Part shown: piece by piece, positions 1 through 7,057 of the stretch | Layout: every line of letters starts with the position of its first letter | How positions within the stretch are numbered: position 1 is the first letter of the stretch | Assembly: GCA_030680175.1 (NCBI GenBank) | Contig: JAUXWO010000010.1 | Coordinates: 1-64,000 of the forward strand | Direction: 5' to 3' | DNA: 64,000 bases | DNA from: Vicinamibacterales bacterium | Lineage (GTDB): Bacteria; Acidobacteriota; Vicinamibacteria; Vicinamibacterales; UBA2999 | The notes under the pieces: model-generated | What the model saw: only the letters and a program-made list of their open reading frames with translations | What the model was told of the DNA's origin: nothing | The model's database searches: none | Made by a program: the position numbers and the translations under genes

Positions 1-48
1 CGGGCCGACAACGCAGGCTCACGTCTGCACCCACGCACGCGCGTCCAG

Positions 49-71
49 GCTGCCGGTCGATGACCGGCAGC
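49..71. terminator. Perfect short hairpin, possible terminator of an upstream gene
   Basis: A perfect 10-bp inverted repeat (GCTGCCGGTC, loop GAT, GACCGGCAGC). No T-tract follows, so it is not a classic intrinsic terminator. It could end transcription entering from the left of the window. No coding gene is convincing in bases 1-168. Confidence 0.35.
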
Positions 72-94
72 TGCGGAACCCTGGCTGTCACCAT

Positions 95-118
95 CCGCGT
101 CATCTGCGTCATCTGCGG
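95..118. repeat. Short 9-bp tandem repeat
   Basis: Two and a half copies of the 9-mer CGTCATCTG precede the first gene. This is the smallest member of the short-unit intergenic repeats seen throughout the window. No function can be read from it. Confidence 0.5.
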
Positions 119-150
119 ATTGACCCATGTACTGGGCCGCCTCGATGCTG

Positions 151-159
151 TGGCATCAT
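151..159 (+). promoter_or_regulatory. Extended -10 promoter for the nitrilase-family gene
   Basis: TGG followed by CATCAT matches an extended -10 (TGn plus a TATAAT-like hexamer). It ends 9 nt before the ATG at 169, so transcription would begin almost at the start codon. No Shine-Dalgarno sequence is present. The same arrangement recurs at other first genes of the window. Confidence 0.4.
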
Positions 160-168
160 TGAGCGGAT

Positions 169-1005
169 ATGACCCTTACCGTCGCGCTGATATCAGATGT
201 GTTCTTCGACAACGACGCCGCGGCGCGGCTGCGGGCTCGGCTGGCGGAGGCGCGGACGGGCGGGGCCTCGCTCGCGGTGCTGCCCGAAATCCCGCTCAAT
301 CCGTGGTCACCAGCCACCACCACGGCGCGGGATGACGATGCGGAGCCGGTCGGGGGAGCACGGCATCAGCTGATGGCGGCGGCCGCGCGCGAGGCGGGGA
401 TCGGCCTCGTCGGCGGCGCCATCGTGATCGACCCCGTCACGGGCCGGCGCCACAACACGGCGCTGCTCTTCGACGCGAGCGGCGCGCTCGTCGTGTCGTA
501 CCGCAAGGTCATCCTGCCCGAGGAAGAGGGGTTCTGGGAGACCAGCCACTACGAGCCGGGGGATGCACTGTCGCCCGTCATCGACGGGTTCGGCCTGCGC
601 CTCGGGCTGCAGATCTGCTCGGACATGAACCGGCCGGAGGGGGCGCACCTGCTGGGCGCGCAGGGCGCGGAGGCGATCCTGAACCCGCGCGCCTCCCAGG
701 CCGCGACGTTCGACCGGTGGCGGCCGGTGTTCATCGCCAACGCGCTGACGTCGTGTGCCTACGTCCTGTCGGTGAACCGCCCGTGCGCGGAGCAGGGCGT
801 CGAGCTTGGCGGCCCGACGTTCGCCGTGGCGCCGACCGGCGAGATCCTCTGCGAGACGACGGATCCGGTGGCCGTTGTGACGCTGGACCCCGCCGTGGTC
901 GCGCGGGCGCGCACCCGCTACCCCGGCTATCTGGCTACGCGCGCGGACTTGTACGCCTCGGCCTGGGCCTCGCTCCGCGCCACGACCCACCCCAACCAGG
1001 CGTAG
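169..1005 (+). CDS. Carbon-nitrogen hydrolase (nitrilase superfamily)
   Basis: A 278-residue cytoplasmic amidohydrolase of the nitrilase superfamily, which hydrolyses non-peptide C-N bonds of small amides or nitriles through a Glu-Lys-Cys triad. All three residues are visible: Glu40 in LPEIPLN, Lys113 in SYRKVILPEE and Cys150 in LQICSDM. The length is typical for a single-domain member and no signal peptide is seen. The ATG at 169 sits just after an extended -10 hexamer and starts with the expected first strand (TLTVALIS). It is apparently monocistronic, with a hairpin at its stop codon. Which branch it belongs to (omega-amidase, carbamoylputrescine hydrolase, aliphatic amidase) cannot be decided from the motifs. 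Confidence 0.88.
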   Translation: MTLTVALISDVFFDNDAAARLRARLAEARTGGASLAVLPEIPLNPWSPATTTARDDDAEPVGGARHQLMAAAAREAGIGLVGGAIVIDPVTGRRHNTALLFDASGALVVSYRKVILPEEEGFWETSHYEPGDALSPVIDGFGLRLGLQICSDMNRPEGAHLLGAQGAEAILNPRASQAATFDRWRPVFIANALTSCAYVLSVNRPCAEQGVELGGPTFAVAPTGEILCETTDPVAVVTLDPAVVARARTRYPGYLATRADLYASAWASLRATTHPNQA

Positions 1006-1029
1006 ATCGGCCCTCGCGCGGGGCCGATC
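1005..1029 (+). terminator. Hairpin overlapping the stop codon
   Basis: A 9-bp perfect stem (GATCGGCCC, 7-nt loop, GGGCCGATC) begins at the last base of the TAG stop of the nitrilase-family gene. It lacks a T-run, so it may act as an mRNA-stabilising or Rho-assisted end rather than an intrinsic terminator. Confidence 0.45.
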
Positions 1030-1060
1030 CCGGCCCCGCCACCAGGCCGTCAAAAACCCG

Positions 1061-1088
1061 TTACATAAGCGTTCCGCGGGTGTAGTAT
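1061..1088 (+). promoter_or_regulatory. Possible promoter for the MalY-type gene
   Basis: TTACAT and TAGTAT lie 16 bp apart in the only moderately AT-rich patch upstream of the gene at 1175. The match to TTGACA/TATAAT is weak, so this is a suggestion only. Confidence 0.25.
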
Positions 1089-1174
1089 CCGCTGTTGATA
1101 TCGGTCGGCTGGACGTCGGGCACGTGCGCGGTCGTTGCGGACACACGTTTCAAAATCGTGGGGGACCAGGCGCC

Positions 1175-2545
1175 ATGGCACATCAGGCAGGGCTGAACCG
1201 TCGAGCGTTTCTCCGGAACGCGGGTATGACCGCCGTCGCGGGCGTGGTCGGCGGCGCCACCGCCGTCAGGCCGGCCGCGGCCGGGGCCTCCGTCCAGCGG
1301 CCCACCAACGGCCGGTACGATTTCGACACGCCGCTCAACCGCATCGGCACGATGTCGGTGAAGTACGACCAGCAGATCACGAAGTACGGCAAGGACAGCA
1401 TCAGCGTCGGCATGGGCGTCGCCGACATGGACTTCCGCGTCCCGCCAGCCATCACCAACGCGCTCGCCAAGCGCATCGAGCACGAGTGCTGGGGCTACCT
1501 CGACATGCCGCCGGCCTTCGCCGACAGCATCGTCGCCTGGAACAAGCGGCGCTACAACCAGACGATCGACCCGGCGCTCCTGCAGATCTCGTCGGGCGTC
1601 TACCCGGGCCTGATCGCCGCGATGCAGACCTTCTGCCCGCCCGGCAGCAAGGTGATCCTGCAGACGCCCACCTACAACGGCTTCTACGGGATGCTCGACT
1701 TCGCGAAGGTGACGCGCGAGGAGAGCCCGATGAAGATCGTCAACGGGCGTTACACCTTCGACTTCGAGGACCTCGAGCGCCGCATCACGCACGAGACGCA
1801 CGCGCTCATCCTGTGCAACCCGCAGAACCCGACGGGGAACGTGTGGACGGAGGCCGAGCTGACGCGCCTCGGCGAGATCTGCCTGCGCCGCCGTGTCATC
1901 GTCCTGTCGGACGAGATTCACTGCGACTTCGTGACGAAGGGGCAGGCCTATGTCCCGTTCGGCAACCTGCCCGACAAGGACATCGTGCGCAACAGCATGA
2001 CGTTCAAGGCGGCGAGCAAGTCGTTCGGCCTCGCCGCGCACAAGGTGGGCTGGTTCTTCTCGGACAACCCCGAGTTCATGGCGCGCGTCCGCGCCAACCA
2101 CCGCGCCGACATCAGCACGCTCGGCGTCGTCGCCAACCACGCGGCCCTGACCGAGGGTGGCGAGTGGCTCGACCAGCTCGTCGAGTATCTTGACGCCAAC
2201 CACGACTTCACGCTCGACTTCATCAGCACGAAGATGCCGTCGATCAAGGCCTACAAGCCGGAGTCCACGTACCTGTCGTGGATCGACGTCACGGAGGTCG
2301 CCGAGCGGATTGGCGCCGCGCGGCTGGCCGCCGAGGCCAACCGCACGAAGGCGCCCGGGGCGGCCGACCTCACGCCGGAACAGATGGTCGAGCGCTTCTT
2401 CGTGAGGGAAGCCAGGGTGCAGCTCAATCAGGGCGCGTCATACGGCCCCGGCGGCGCGAACCACATGCGCATGAACCTCGGTACGTCCCGTCAGATGCTC
2501 GAGGAGGGCCTGACGAACATGGCCAACGCGGTCAGGCGGTTGTAG
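1175..2545 (+). CDS. Tat-exported PLP enzyme, MalY/PatB cystathionine beta-lyase type
   Basis: A 456-residue fold-type I PLP enzyme of the MalY/PatB group (C-S beta-lyase or aminotransferase). Family marks are the aromatic N-terminal substrate segment, CNPQNPTGN, the cofactor Asp in SDEIHCDF, and the Schiff-base Lys282 in KAASKSFGLAAH. The first 40 residues carry a twin-arginine signal (NRRAFLRNAGMTAVAGVVGG), so the holoenzyme is probably folded with PLP and exported. The ATG at 1175 is preferred over the upstream GTG at 1124 because it places the RR motif near the N-terminus. Tat export is unusual, since MalY and PatB are normally cytoplasmic. The gene is convergent with the asparaginase-like gene across an inverted repeat. 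Confidence 0.82.
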   Translation: MAHQAGLNRRAFLRNAGMTAVAGVVGGATAVRPAAAGASVQRPTNGRYDFDTPLNRIGTMSVKYDQQITKYGKDSISVGMGVADMDFRVPPAITNALAKRIEHECWGYLDMPPAFADSIVAWNKRRYNQTIDPALLQISSGVYPGLIAAMQTFCPPGSKVILQTPTYNGFYGMLDFAKVTREESPMKIVNGRYTFDFEDLERRITHETHALILCNPQNPTGNVWTEAELTRLGEICLRRRVIVLSDEIHCDFVTKGQAYVPFGNLPDKDIVRNSMTFKAASKSFGLAAHKVGWFFSDNPEFMARVRANHRADISTLGVVANHAALTEGGEWLDQLVEYLDANHDFTLDFISTKMPSIKAYKPESTYLSWIDVTEVAERIGAARLAAEANRTKAPGAADLTPEQMVERFFVREARVQLNQGASYGPGGANHMRMNLGTSRQMLEEGLTNMANAVRRL

Positions 2546-2690
2546 CAGGGAACGGGGAACGGGGATCGGGGACCAGGGATCGGGGATCGGAACGGCGGAA
2601 CGAGGGAGGGCGCCGCGCTCGGCCCCCGCTCTGTCGCCCCTGCCAGCTCTCTGATCTCCGGTCCCTGATCCCTGGTCCCCGGTCCCTTAG
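2546..2690. repeat. Convergent-junction inverted repeat built from 7-bp units
   Basis: The left part (about 2549-2597) is heptamers of the type GGGAACG/GGGATCG. The right part (about 2652-2690) is heptamers of the type CCCTGATC/CCCGGTC. The arms are reverse complements over roughly 40 bp with a few mismatches, so the single strand can form a long hairpin from either direction. The right arm runs into the TAA stop of the minus-strand gene. It could serve as a shared bidirectional 3' end. Confidence 0.75.
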
Positions 2691-3175
2691 TCCACCCCCT
2701 CGAAGTACCCCGTCTCGCGGTTCTTCCGCACCTCGTCCCACCGGAAGTGCGTGCCGTTCATCGCGATGTACACCCCGTGCGGCAGCACCCCGGCGAATGA
2801 CAGGGCGCTCCCCAGATTGAACAGTCCGTCCGAGCTCCCGAAGGCGTAGGGCACCATCGCGCCGGTCAGGACGATGGTCCGCGGGAGCGCGGCGGCGGCC
2901 AGCACGCGCGCGGTCTCGACCATCGTGTCCGTCCCGTGCGTGATGACGATGCGCTCGTGGGGGCCGGCGGCGCAGGCGGCGGCGATGGCGTCGCGGTCGG
3001 CGGCCGTCATCTCCAGGCTGTCGACCATCATCACGGGGCGGATCTCGACCTCCACCCGCGACCGGCCGAGCCGGAGCATCTCGGGCACGTGCGTGTCCTT
3101 GAAGGACAGCCGGCCGTGGATCTCGTCATATTCCTTGTCGAATGTGCCGCCCGTGACGAGAATGAGGATACCCAT
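2687..3175 (-). CDS. Short (half-length) asparaginase-domain protein
   Basis: A 162-residue protein resembling only the N-terminal domain of L-asparaginases. It has the first Thr loop (LVTGGTFDKEYDE), the second loop (THGTDTM) and an SSDG segment. Full asparaginases are about 330 residues and complete their active site with the C-terminal domain. Short single-domain members form a recognised group whose substrate is not certain. The ATG at 3175 is chosen because it begins exactly at the conserved first strand (MGILILVTGG). This start codon abuts the ATG of the divergent YCII gene with no base between. Asparagine hydrolysis is therefore uncertain. Confidence 0.75.
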   Translation of the reverse strand: MGILILVTGGTFDKEYDEIHGRLSFKDTHVPEMLRLGRSRVEVEIRPVMMVDSLEMTAADRDAIAAACAAGPHERIVITHGTDTMVETARVLAAAALPRTIVLTGAMVPYAFGSSDGLFNLGSALSFAGVLPHGVYIAMNGTHFRWDEVRKNRETGYFEGVD

Positions 3176-3478
3176 ATGTATGCCATTGCCATTGTCCGCT
3201 ACCGCCGCCCGCTCGAGGAAGTCATTGTTCACCAGGAGCCGCACCGCGCCTACCTGCGCGAGCTGAAGGCGCAGGGCACGCTGCTCGCGTCGGGGCCGCA
3301 GGACCCCCGCTACGGCGGCATCTTCCTGCTCCGCGTCCCCGACGACAACGTCCAGGCCGCGCTCGACAAGGTGCGTGACGACGACCCGTTCTACCAGGCG
3401 GGGGTGGCACAGTACGAGCTGCTGCCCTGGAACGTGATCATCGGGAAGGACGACCTCGACACGATCATCGCGAGGTGA
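3176..3478 (+). CDS. YCII-related small protein
   Basis: A 100-residue protein of the YCII/YciI-like ferredoxin-fold family. It has the N-terminal strand MYAIAIVRYRRPLEE, a histidine (HRAYL) in the position of the conserved His, and the downstream segment LLASGPQDPRYGG. Members are small cytoplasmic alpha-beta dimers, some linked to dechlorination or stress, mostly without a defined reaction. The ATG at 3176 follows directly after the CAT of the divergent asparaginase-like gene, so any 5' leader must be transcribed from inside that gene, or the mRNA is leaderless. It ends 55 bp before the beta-CASP gene. Confidence 0.82.
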   Translation: MYAIAIVRYRRPLEEVIVHQEPHRAYLRELKAQGTLLASGPQDPRYGGIFLLRVPDDNVQAALDKVRDDDPFYQAGVAQYELLPWNVIIGKDDLDTIIAR

Positions 3479-3518
3479 CGCCGGGGCCGGCGTTCACGGA
3501 GCGGCGCCGCGAGCTTTC

Positions 3519-3527
3519 TGATATGAG
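3519..3527 (+). promoter_or_regulatory. Extended -10 promoter for the beta-CASP gene
   Basis: TGA plus TATGAG fits an extended -10 and ends 6 nt before the GTG at 3534. The placement predicts a leaderless or nearly leaderless transcript and supports the GTG as the start. Confidence 0.35.
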
Positions 3528-3533
3528 TATGCA

Positions 3534-4919
3534 GTGGCGCATCTGACGTTTCTTGGCGCGGCCCGCACCGTCACCGGCTCGAAGTACCTGCTCGAGGTGG
3601 ACGGCAAGCGCATCCTGGTGGACTGCGGGCTCTTCCAGGGCCTGAAGGACCTGCGGCTTCGCAACTGGCAGCCGCTGCCCGATGCCGGGTCGATCGACGC
3701 GGTGGTGCTGACCCACGCGCACATCGATCACTCCGGCATGCTGCCGCGTCTGGTGGCCGAGGGCTTCAAGGGCCGCATCTTCTGCACCGCGGGCACCATG
3801 GACCTCTGCTCGCTGGTGCTGCCGGACGCCGGCCGCCTGCAGGAAGAGGAGGCGGACCGGGCCAATCGGGGCGGCTACTCGAAGCACCATCCCGCGAAGG
3901 CGCTCTTCACCGAAGCGGACGCCAACAACGCGCTGACGCAGCTGCAGCCGATTGGGTACAACCGCCCTGTGCCGATTGCGCCGGGCCTCGAGGTGGAGTT
4001 CATCCAGGCCGGCCACCTGCTCGGCTCGGCGTACGCCCGGCTGCGCCGCGCGAACGGCCAGGGCGGCTCCATCCTCTTCGGCGGCGATCTCGGGCGCTAC
4101 GGCCGGCCCGTGCTGCCCGATCCCGCGCCCGGCGTGGCGTGCGACACGCTGCTGGTCGAATCCACGTACGGCGATCGCGTCCACGCCCCCGACGACCACG
4201 GCGCGGCGCTCGCCGAGATCATCACCGACACCGCGGCGCGCGGCGGCAAGCTCATCATCCCGTCCTTCGCGGTCGGCCGCGTCGAGGAGGTCCTCTACTG
4301 GATCAAGCGGCTCGAAGACGCCGGCACGATCCGCCCGCTCAAGGTCTACGTGGACAGCCCGATGGCGCTCAAGGCCCTCGCGTACTACCAGAAGCACGCG
4401 CATGATCTGGACCCCGATGTCCGCCCGGCACGCGGCGAGGTCTGCAGCTTCTGCACCGAGCGGTTCATTCCGGTGGCCTCCGCCGAGGAGTCGAAGGACG
4501 TCGTGGCCGCGGACGGGCCGGCCATCATCATCTCGGCGAGCGGGATGGCCACGGGTGGCCGCGTGCTGCACCATCTGCAGCACGGGTTGCCCGATCCGAA
4601 GAACACCGTGCTGTTCGTGGGCTTCCAGGCGGCGGGGACGCGGGGGCGGCGCCTGATTGAAGGCGAGCCCACCGTGAAGATGTTCGGCCAGTGGGTGCCC
4701 GTGCAGGCGCGGATCGCCCGCCTGAACGGCATGTCCGCCCACGCCGACGCGAACGAAATCCTGCAGTGGCTGCGCACGTTCCCGACGCCACCGAAGGCCA
4801 CCTACATCGTGCACGGCGAGCCGAAGGCGCAGGACGCGCTCAAGGCGCGCATCACCGGCGAACTCGGCTGGCACGCCCACGCGCCCGTCCAGGATGAACG
4901 CGTCGAGATCGAGTTCTGA
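3534..4919 (+). CDS. MBL-fold beta-CASP RNA nuclease (CPSF/Ysh1-like)
   Basis: A 461-residue metallo-beta-lactamase/beta-CASP hydrolase related to the eukaryotic CPSF-73 nuclease and bacterial RNase J-like enzymes, expected to cleave RNA. The zinc motif is HAHIDH (His61, His63, Asp65, His66). GGDLGRYG supplies the next metal ligand, the beta-CASP insertion follows (about 200-330), SASGMATGGR is present, and the final ligand region is YIVHGEPKAQDALKARI. Full length for the KH-less family. The start is GTG; no clear Shine-Dalgarno site is present, but an extended -10 lies just upstream. Followed by a heptamer repeat and the M49 peptidase gene. Confidence 0.88.
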   Translation: MAHLTFLGAARTVTGSKYLLEVDGKRILVDCGLFQGLKDLRLRNWQPLPDAGSIDAVVLTHAHIDHSGMLPRLVAEGFKGRIFCTAGTMDLCSLVLPDAGRLQEEEADRANRGGYSKHHPAKALFTEADANNALTQLQPIGYNRPVPIAPGLEVEFIQAGHLLGSAYARLRRANGQGGSILFGGDLGRYGRPVLPDPAPGVACDTLLVESTYGDRVHAPDDHGAALAEIITDTAARGGKLIIPSFAVGRVEEVLYWIKRLEDAGTIRPLKVYVDSPMALKALAYYQKHAHDLDPDVRPARGEVCSFCTERFIPVASAEESKDVVAADGPAIIISASGMATGGRVLHHLQHGLPDPKNTVLFVGFQAAGTRGRRLIEGEPTVKMFGQWVPVQARIARLNGMSAHADANEILQWLRTFPTPPKATYIVHGEPKAQDALKARITGELGWHAHAPVQDERVEIEF

Positions 4920-5003
4920 CAGAATGCAAAATGCAAAATGCAGAAGCCGTAAGCTGAGAGCTGAAAGCCGATAGCCGATAGCCGAAAGCTGAAAGCCGAA
5001 GAC
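4920..5003. repeat. Heptamer tandem repeat between co-directional genes
   Basis: Immediately after the TGA come three copies of an AATGCAA-type unit. About eight heptamers of the AGCYGAW pattern follow (AGCTGAA, AGCCGAT, AGCCGAA). The AGCYGAW unit also appears at 40551-40618 and 55060-55155. It lies between the beta-CASP gene and the M49 peptidase gene and leaves only a few bases for a ribosome-binding site. Confidence 0.8.
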
Positions 5004-5005
5004 CT

Positions 5006-6994
5006 GTGATGTCACCCTCTGAACTGCCCGATCCTGCGCCGCGCCCCGCGGCCGTCTCCACTGACGCCGTCGACGAGCGTCCGTACCGCCTCGAGCAGAT
5101 CGACGAGGCGGCCGTCGTGCAGCTCTACGCGGACGGGTTCGTCGCGCTGCCATTGGATCAGAAGATCCTGATCTGGCATCTCTACCAGGCGGCGCTGGCC
5201 GGGCGCGACATCTACTACGACCAGCGTTATGCGCACAACCTCGCGATGCGCGCGATCCTCGAGGGGATCCTCACGCACCCGGACGGCATCCCGGCCGGCG
5301 TCCTCGCCGAGATCACGCGCTACACGAAGCTGTTCTGGATCAACACGGGGCCCTACAACAACCTGACCGCGCGGAAGTTCGTGCTCCGCCTCGACCCGGC
5401 GCAACTGGCGGTGGCGGCCACCGTCGCCGAGGCCAACGGCGCGCGCCTGCCGCTCGAGGACGGGGAGACGCCGGCGGCGCTCGTCGCACGCTACGCGCCG
5501 ATGTTCTTCGACCTCACCGTCGATCCGATGGTGACCAACAAGACGCCGGGCGAGGGCCGCGACATCCTCGAGGCGAGCGCGAACAACCTCTACGAGGGCG
5601 TCTCGATGGCCGACCTCGAGGGCGTCGAGGAGCGGTACCCGCTGAACTCGCGCGTGGTGAAGCGCGACGGCCAGGTCCATGAAGAGGTGTACCGCATCGG
5701 CGGGCGCTACGACGCCGAGATCACCCGCATCGTCTCGCACCTGCGTGCGGCGCTGCCGTACGCCACGCCGTCGTTCGCGCGCGCACTCACGGCGCTCATC
5801 CGGTGGTACGAGACGGGGGAGGAGGACGACCGGCAGGCGTTCGACATCGCCTGGGTCCAGGCCGGCGACACGCCGGTGGACACGATGAACGGCTTCATCG
5901 AGGTCTACATGGATGCGCGCGGCATCAAGGGCGCGTGGGAAGGGCTCGTCTACTTCGTGAATCCGGAGAAGACGCGCAAGATCCGCCAGCTGGCCGAGCA
6001 CGCGCAGTGGTTCGAGGACCATCTGCCGGTGGAGCCGCGGTTCCGCAAGCCGCAGGTGCAGGGCGTGACGGCGACGGCCATCGAGGTGGTCGTCGAGGCC
6101 GGCGACTCCGGGCCGATCACGCCCATCGGCGTGAACCTGCCGAACGATCAACGCATCCGCGAGGAGTACGGCAGCAAGTCCGTGTCGCTCACCAATGTCA
6201 CCGAGGCGTACGAGAAGTCGACGACCGACGACTTCCGGCACGAGTTCACGTGGGACGAGGCCGAGTTTGCCCGGGCGAAGCGGTGGGGCGCCTTCGCCGG
6301 CGAGCTGACGACTGAGATCCACGAGGTGCTCGGCCACGGCTCCGGCCGCATGGCCGCCGACGTGCGTGTCCCACCGCAGGACCTGCTGAAGGAGCAGTAC
6401 TCCGCCCTCGAGGAATCCCGCGCGGACCTCGTCGCCCTCTACTTCGTCGCCGACCCGTACCTGGCCGCCATTGGCCTCATACCGGCCGGGGATCAGGCCG
6501 AGATCGTGCAGACCGAGTACGAGGCCTATGCGCGCAACGCGCTGGTGCAGCTGCGGCGTGTGCGTGAGGGCACGCAGATCGAGGAGGACCACATGCGCAA
6601 CCGCCAGGCGATCGTCCACTGGCTGCTGGCGCAGACCTCCGCCATCGAGGTGCGGCGCCGCGAGGGGCGGACCTACTACGTGATGGTCGACGCCGCGGCG
6701 TTCCGGGACGGCGTGGCGCGCCTGCTGGCCGAGGTGCAGCGGATCAAGTCGACGGGCGACTACGCCGCGGCCCGTGCCTTGTTCGAGACCTACGGCGTCC
6801 ATTTCGACGCGGCCCTGCGCGACGAGGTGGTCTCGCGCGTCGATCGCCTCAACCTGCCGTCCTACACCGGCTTCGTCATGCCGAAGCTCACGCCCGTCCA
6901 CGATGCGGATGGCGTCGTCATCGACGTCGAGATCTCGTACCCCAGGGACCTCGCGACGCAGATGCTCGAGTACTCAGGCGCGGCACGACACTGA
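5006..6994 (+). CDS. M49 (dipeptidyl-peptidase III family) metallopeptidase
   Basis: A 662-residue zinc peptidase of family M49, which removes dipeptides from the N-termini of oligopeptides. The signature HEVLGH (His439, Glu440, His444) and the second motif EESRADLVAL (469 on), which supplies the third zinc ligand, are both present. Length is close to other bacterial M49 enzymes. No signal peptide is seen, so it is likely cytosolic and acts in peptide turnover. GTG (5006) and ATG (5009) are adjacent possible starts, and no good Shine-Dalgarno site precedes either because a heptamer repeat fills the leader. It is followed 63 bp later by the HEAT-cyclophilin gene. Confidence 0.88.
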   Translation: MMSPSELPDPAPRPAAVSTDAVDERPYRLEQIDEAAVVQLYADGFVALPLDQKILIWHLYQAALAGRDIYYDQRYAHNLAMRAILEGILTHPDGIPAGVLAEITRYTKLFWINTGPYNNLTARKFVLRLDPAQLAVAATVAEANGARLPLEDGETPAALVARYAPMFFDLTVDPMVTNKTPGEGRDILEASANNLYEGVSMADLEGVEERYPLNSRVVKRDGQVHEEVYRIGGRYDAEITRIVSHLRAALPYATPSFARALTALIRWYETGEEDDRQAFDIAWVQAGDTPVDTMNGFIEVYMDARGIKGAWEGLVYFVNPEKTRKIRQLAEHAQWFEDHLPVEPRFRKPQVQGVTATAIEVVVEAGDSGPITPIGVNLPNDQRIREEYGSKSVSLTNVTEAYEKSTTDDFRHEFTWDEAEFARAKRWGAFAGELTTEIHEVLGHGSGRMAADVRVPPQDLLKEQYSALEESRADLVALYFVADPYLAAIGLIPAGDQAEIVQTEYEAYARNALVQLRRVREGTQIEEDHMRNRQAIVHWLLAQTSAIEVRRREGRTYYVMVDAAAFRDGVARLLAEVQRIKSTGDYAAARALFETYGVHFDAALRDEVVSRVDRLNLPSYTGFVMPKLTPVHDADGVVIDVEISYPRDLATQMLEYSGAARH

Positions 6995-7057
6995 AGCGAT
7001 CGGCTTTCGGCTTCCGGCTCCCGGCGCATTCGAGCCCGTTTCGGTAAATACTTCCTG

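Noticed and set aside
1124-1174. A longer start for the MalY-type gene
   Set aside because: The GTG at 1124 adds 17 residues before the twin-arginine signal, moving RR away from the N-terminus. The ATG at 1175 gives a normal Tat signal.
5012-6901. A 629-codon minus-strand frame opposite the M49 peptidase
   Set aside because: No domain or signal, and the plus strand holds the HExxGH metallopeptidase motif.
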